Source of the DNA: Rugalucina vietnamica
Taxonomy: Eukaryota > Mollusca > Bivalvia > Lucinida > Lucinidae
NCBI GenBank assembly: GCA_964017185.1
Contig: OZ024871.1
Coordinates: forward strand, 64,484,866 to 64,548,865
Direction: 5' to 3'
Length of the DNA: 64,000 bases
In this document: positions 13,140 through 64,000 of the stretch, piece by piece
Numbering within the stretch: position 1 is the stretch's first letter
How the letters are laid out: every line of letters starts with the position of its first letter
Position numbers and translations under genes: made by a program
The notes under the pieces: model-generated
Told to the model about the DNA's origin: nothing
What the model saw: only the letters and a program-made list of their open reading frames with translations
Database searches by the model: none

Positions 13140-13420
13140 TATAAGAATGCACTCAATAGGCCCGTTATCCAGAGACAACAAACACAAATGTGGATAACCA
13201 ATGCAGATAAAATCAATACAAGACTAGGATGCAAATACCTGTCTGGGAACAAAACTTACCATGGCTCAGAACAATGTTGTTCTCAGACAGGTATTTCATA
13301 GTACACTGATGGTCCAACAATGATCAGTGCTATATCCAAAACCATGTTGTAACAAACCGTGTTTTAAAGAGGTCCAGGTGTACTGATTTCATCTGTGTTG
13401 GTTGTTCTCAGTTATGCAAA
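13140..13420. repeat. Unnamed interspersed repeat, also at 36150-36345
   Basis: Shares AACAACAAACACA..GATAAAATCAAT and CTGATTTCATCTGTGTTGGT with the second copy. Ends not resolved. Confidence 0.45.
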
Positions 13421-13689
13421 GCATTTAAAAGAAACTATAGGAAGTAACTGCATTTTGAAGAAATTATAATTCTGAATAATAGCTCAAATTAATATGCAAA
13501 TCACATTCAATCATATACACACTGAAGACAAACTAGCACTGAATTAAAATATGATAATTATTTACATGGAATATCACAGGTTTTCTTTAAACTAAAAGCG
13601 TTAACAACCAGACATAAAAATTGTCTCAGAAGCTGTAAGGTTTTGAAATATTCAAAATTCAATAACTACTGTCCAAACACCATCTTTCA

Positions 13690-13812
13690 GAAACTGCCTA
13701 TCCAGGTAATTTGGAATTTCATGCCTCTAGCCTTCTGCCACTTTACAGGCTGTTTTGTGACCGACCTTGTTGGCAACCCCGAAAAAACGGTTTTCTTGCG
13801 CCGTCGCTCAAA
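13690..13812 (+). repeat. Half copy of MITE family M
   Basis: Retains the right half (AATTTCATGCCTCTAGCCTT ... CGGTTTTCTTGCGCC). It lies just beyond the slo stop codon, so part of the slo 3' UTR is probably made of it. Confidence 0.55.
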
Positions 13813-13850
13813 TATCAATGTCCAATTGTAGGCGGTCCAACAGGCTTGTG

Positions 13851-63161
<49,311 letters not shown>

Positions 63162-63202
63162 CTATGTAAAATAAAGAACATCATGAGATTCACTGTTACA
63201 AT

Positions 63203-63475
63203 ATGAAAACGTGTCCGTGCAATAAACAGATATTTTTTGAGCTTTAAAACTTGAAAATTTTCAGCTGAATAATTTTGATATTTTTCTTATTTTTGCTCAC
63301 GACATAGATTGTGGGTACACGTTAGAACCGCCTCGCCGAGGCGGTTCTAACTAGTACCCACAATCTATGTTTTGGAGCAAAAATAAGAAAAATAGGTATA
63401 CCCCTGCATACCCTAATTATGCTATATAGAAGGGGGTATTCCGGGGTATTCATTACATGGACATGTTTTTGTAAT
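63203..63475 (-). repeat. Hairpin MITE family H
   Basis: Near-perfect central hairpin GTTAGAACCGCCTCG / CGAGGCGGTTCTAA with CACAATCTATG arms; outer ends ATATGAAAACGTGTCCGTGC and GGACATGTTTTTGTAATG. Starts about 40 bases upstream of slo exon 1 of the window. Confidence 0.85.
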
Positions 63476-63498
63476 GGAGAAAAGTAAAACCTAAGCAA

Positions 63499-63731
63499 TG
63501 GCATGGCCTGCGGTTAGAAAATATTTTGCATGCTCAACTCAGCTGAGAACAAAATTTATCATGCTTTATAAAATCCAGTAATCACAATCAGCAACTTCTA
63601 TGGGTTTTGATTATGCAATGACATGGCCTGAGGTTAGAAAATATTTTGCATGCTCAACTCAGCTGAGCACGAAATTTATCATACTTTATAGATCTGGTAT
63701 TCCCAACCTGCAATTTCTATGGGTTTTGATT
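63499..63731. repeat. 120-bp direct duplication
   Basis: GGCATGGCCTGCGGTTAGAA at 63500 and ACATGGCCTGAGGTTAGAAA at 63620 open two copies, each ending TTCTATGGGTTTTGATTA. Confidence 0.85.
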
Positions 63732-63744
63732 ATTTTAAGATTTA

Positions 63745-64000
63745 TCAGCATTTTTTGATATTGCATTTGATTGAGTTGAGCAATTTTTGATATTGCATTT
63801 GATTGAGTTGAGCAATTTTTGATATTGTGTTTGATTGAGTTGAGCAATTTTTGATATTGTGTTTGATTGAGTTGAGCAATTTTTGATATTGCATTTGATT
63901 GAGTTGAGCAATTTTTGATATTGCATTTGATTGAGTTGAGCAATTTTTGATATTGCATTTGACTGAGTTGAGCAATTTTTGATATTGCATTTGATTGAGT
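63745..64000. repeat. 32-bp minisatellite running off the window
   Basis: About eight units of TTTTTGATATTGCATTTGAT TGAGTTGAGCAA. TGCATTTG/TGTGTTTG variants occur. The frames inside (KLLNSIKCNIKNCSTQSN) are repeat shadows. Confidence 0.95.

Overview
The window is AT-rich animal DNA, most likely from a bivalve mollusc. This is an inference from the host gene, a C1q-domain gene of the kind bivalves have in large numbers, and many hairpin-ended, tandem-cored and palindromic repeats. There is no bacterial or viral gene order: coding sequence is a few percent of the window and lies in short exons bounded by GT/AG.

One large host gene dominates. Eighteen exons on the minus strand, from 63161 down to a stop codon at 13851, join in phase into exactly 800 codons (799 residues plus stop). 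They encode the cytoplasmic gating ring and C-terminus of a BK-type, calcium- and voltage-activated potassium channel (slowpoke/KCNMA1 family): end of S6, RCK1, a CKSCH heme-type motif in the linker, RCK2, the calcium bowl and a short tail. The voltage sensor, pore and promoter lie beyond the right edge. The gene is drawn out over 49 kb because its introns are full of repeats.

Other coding units lie in its introns or are mobile: a 5'-incomplete C1q-domain gene (28319-29032, plus strand), an apparently intact Tc1-type DNA transposon (43422-44772) with a DD34E transposase, a 5'-truncated Penelope-like reverse transcriptase (21468-22577) whose end lies 17 bases from a channel exon, and a LINE 3' fragment (40351-41299) inserted in a 151-bp satellite.

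Region by region: 1-13850 is downstream of the channel and holds only repeats, including a 27-bp minisatellite of about 68 units (6080-7915). 13851-27526 carries the RCK2, calcium-bowl and C-terminal exons. 27526-35131 holds the C1q gene and a nest of hairpin-ended elements. 37416-46057 is a satellite-cored repeat region with the LINE and Tc1 inside. 48237-53107 holds terminal-inverted-repeat elements and a 2.7-kb imperfect palindrome. 53401-54097 is an exon flanked by oppositely oriented copies of one MITE. 57817-60113 is a foldback rich in TGACGTCA motifs. 60680-63161 carries the first RCK1 exons. 63754-64000 is a 32-bp minisatellite.

The most interesting signal is that several channel exons are accompanied by tandem, partial, decaying copies of their own edges: splice donor and 3' half of the calcium-bowl exon, acceptor and 5' half of the penultimate exon, and pieces of three RCK1 exons. 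At the calcium bowl the splice donor itself has become a minisatellite that keeps many GTAAGT sites.
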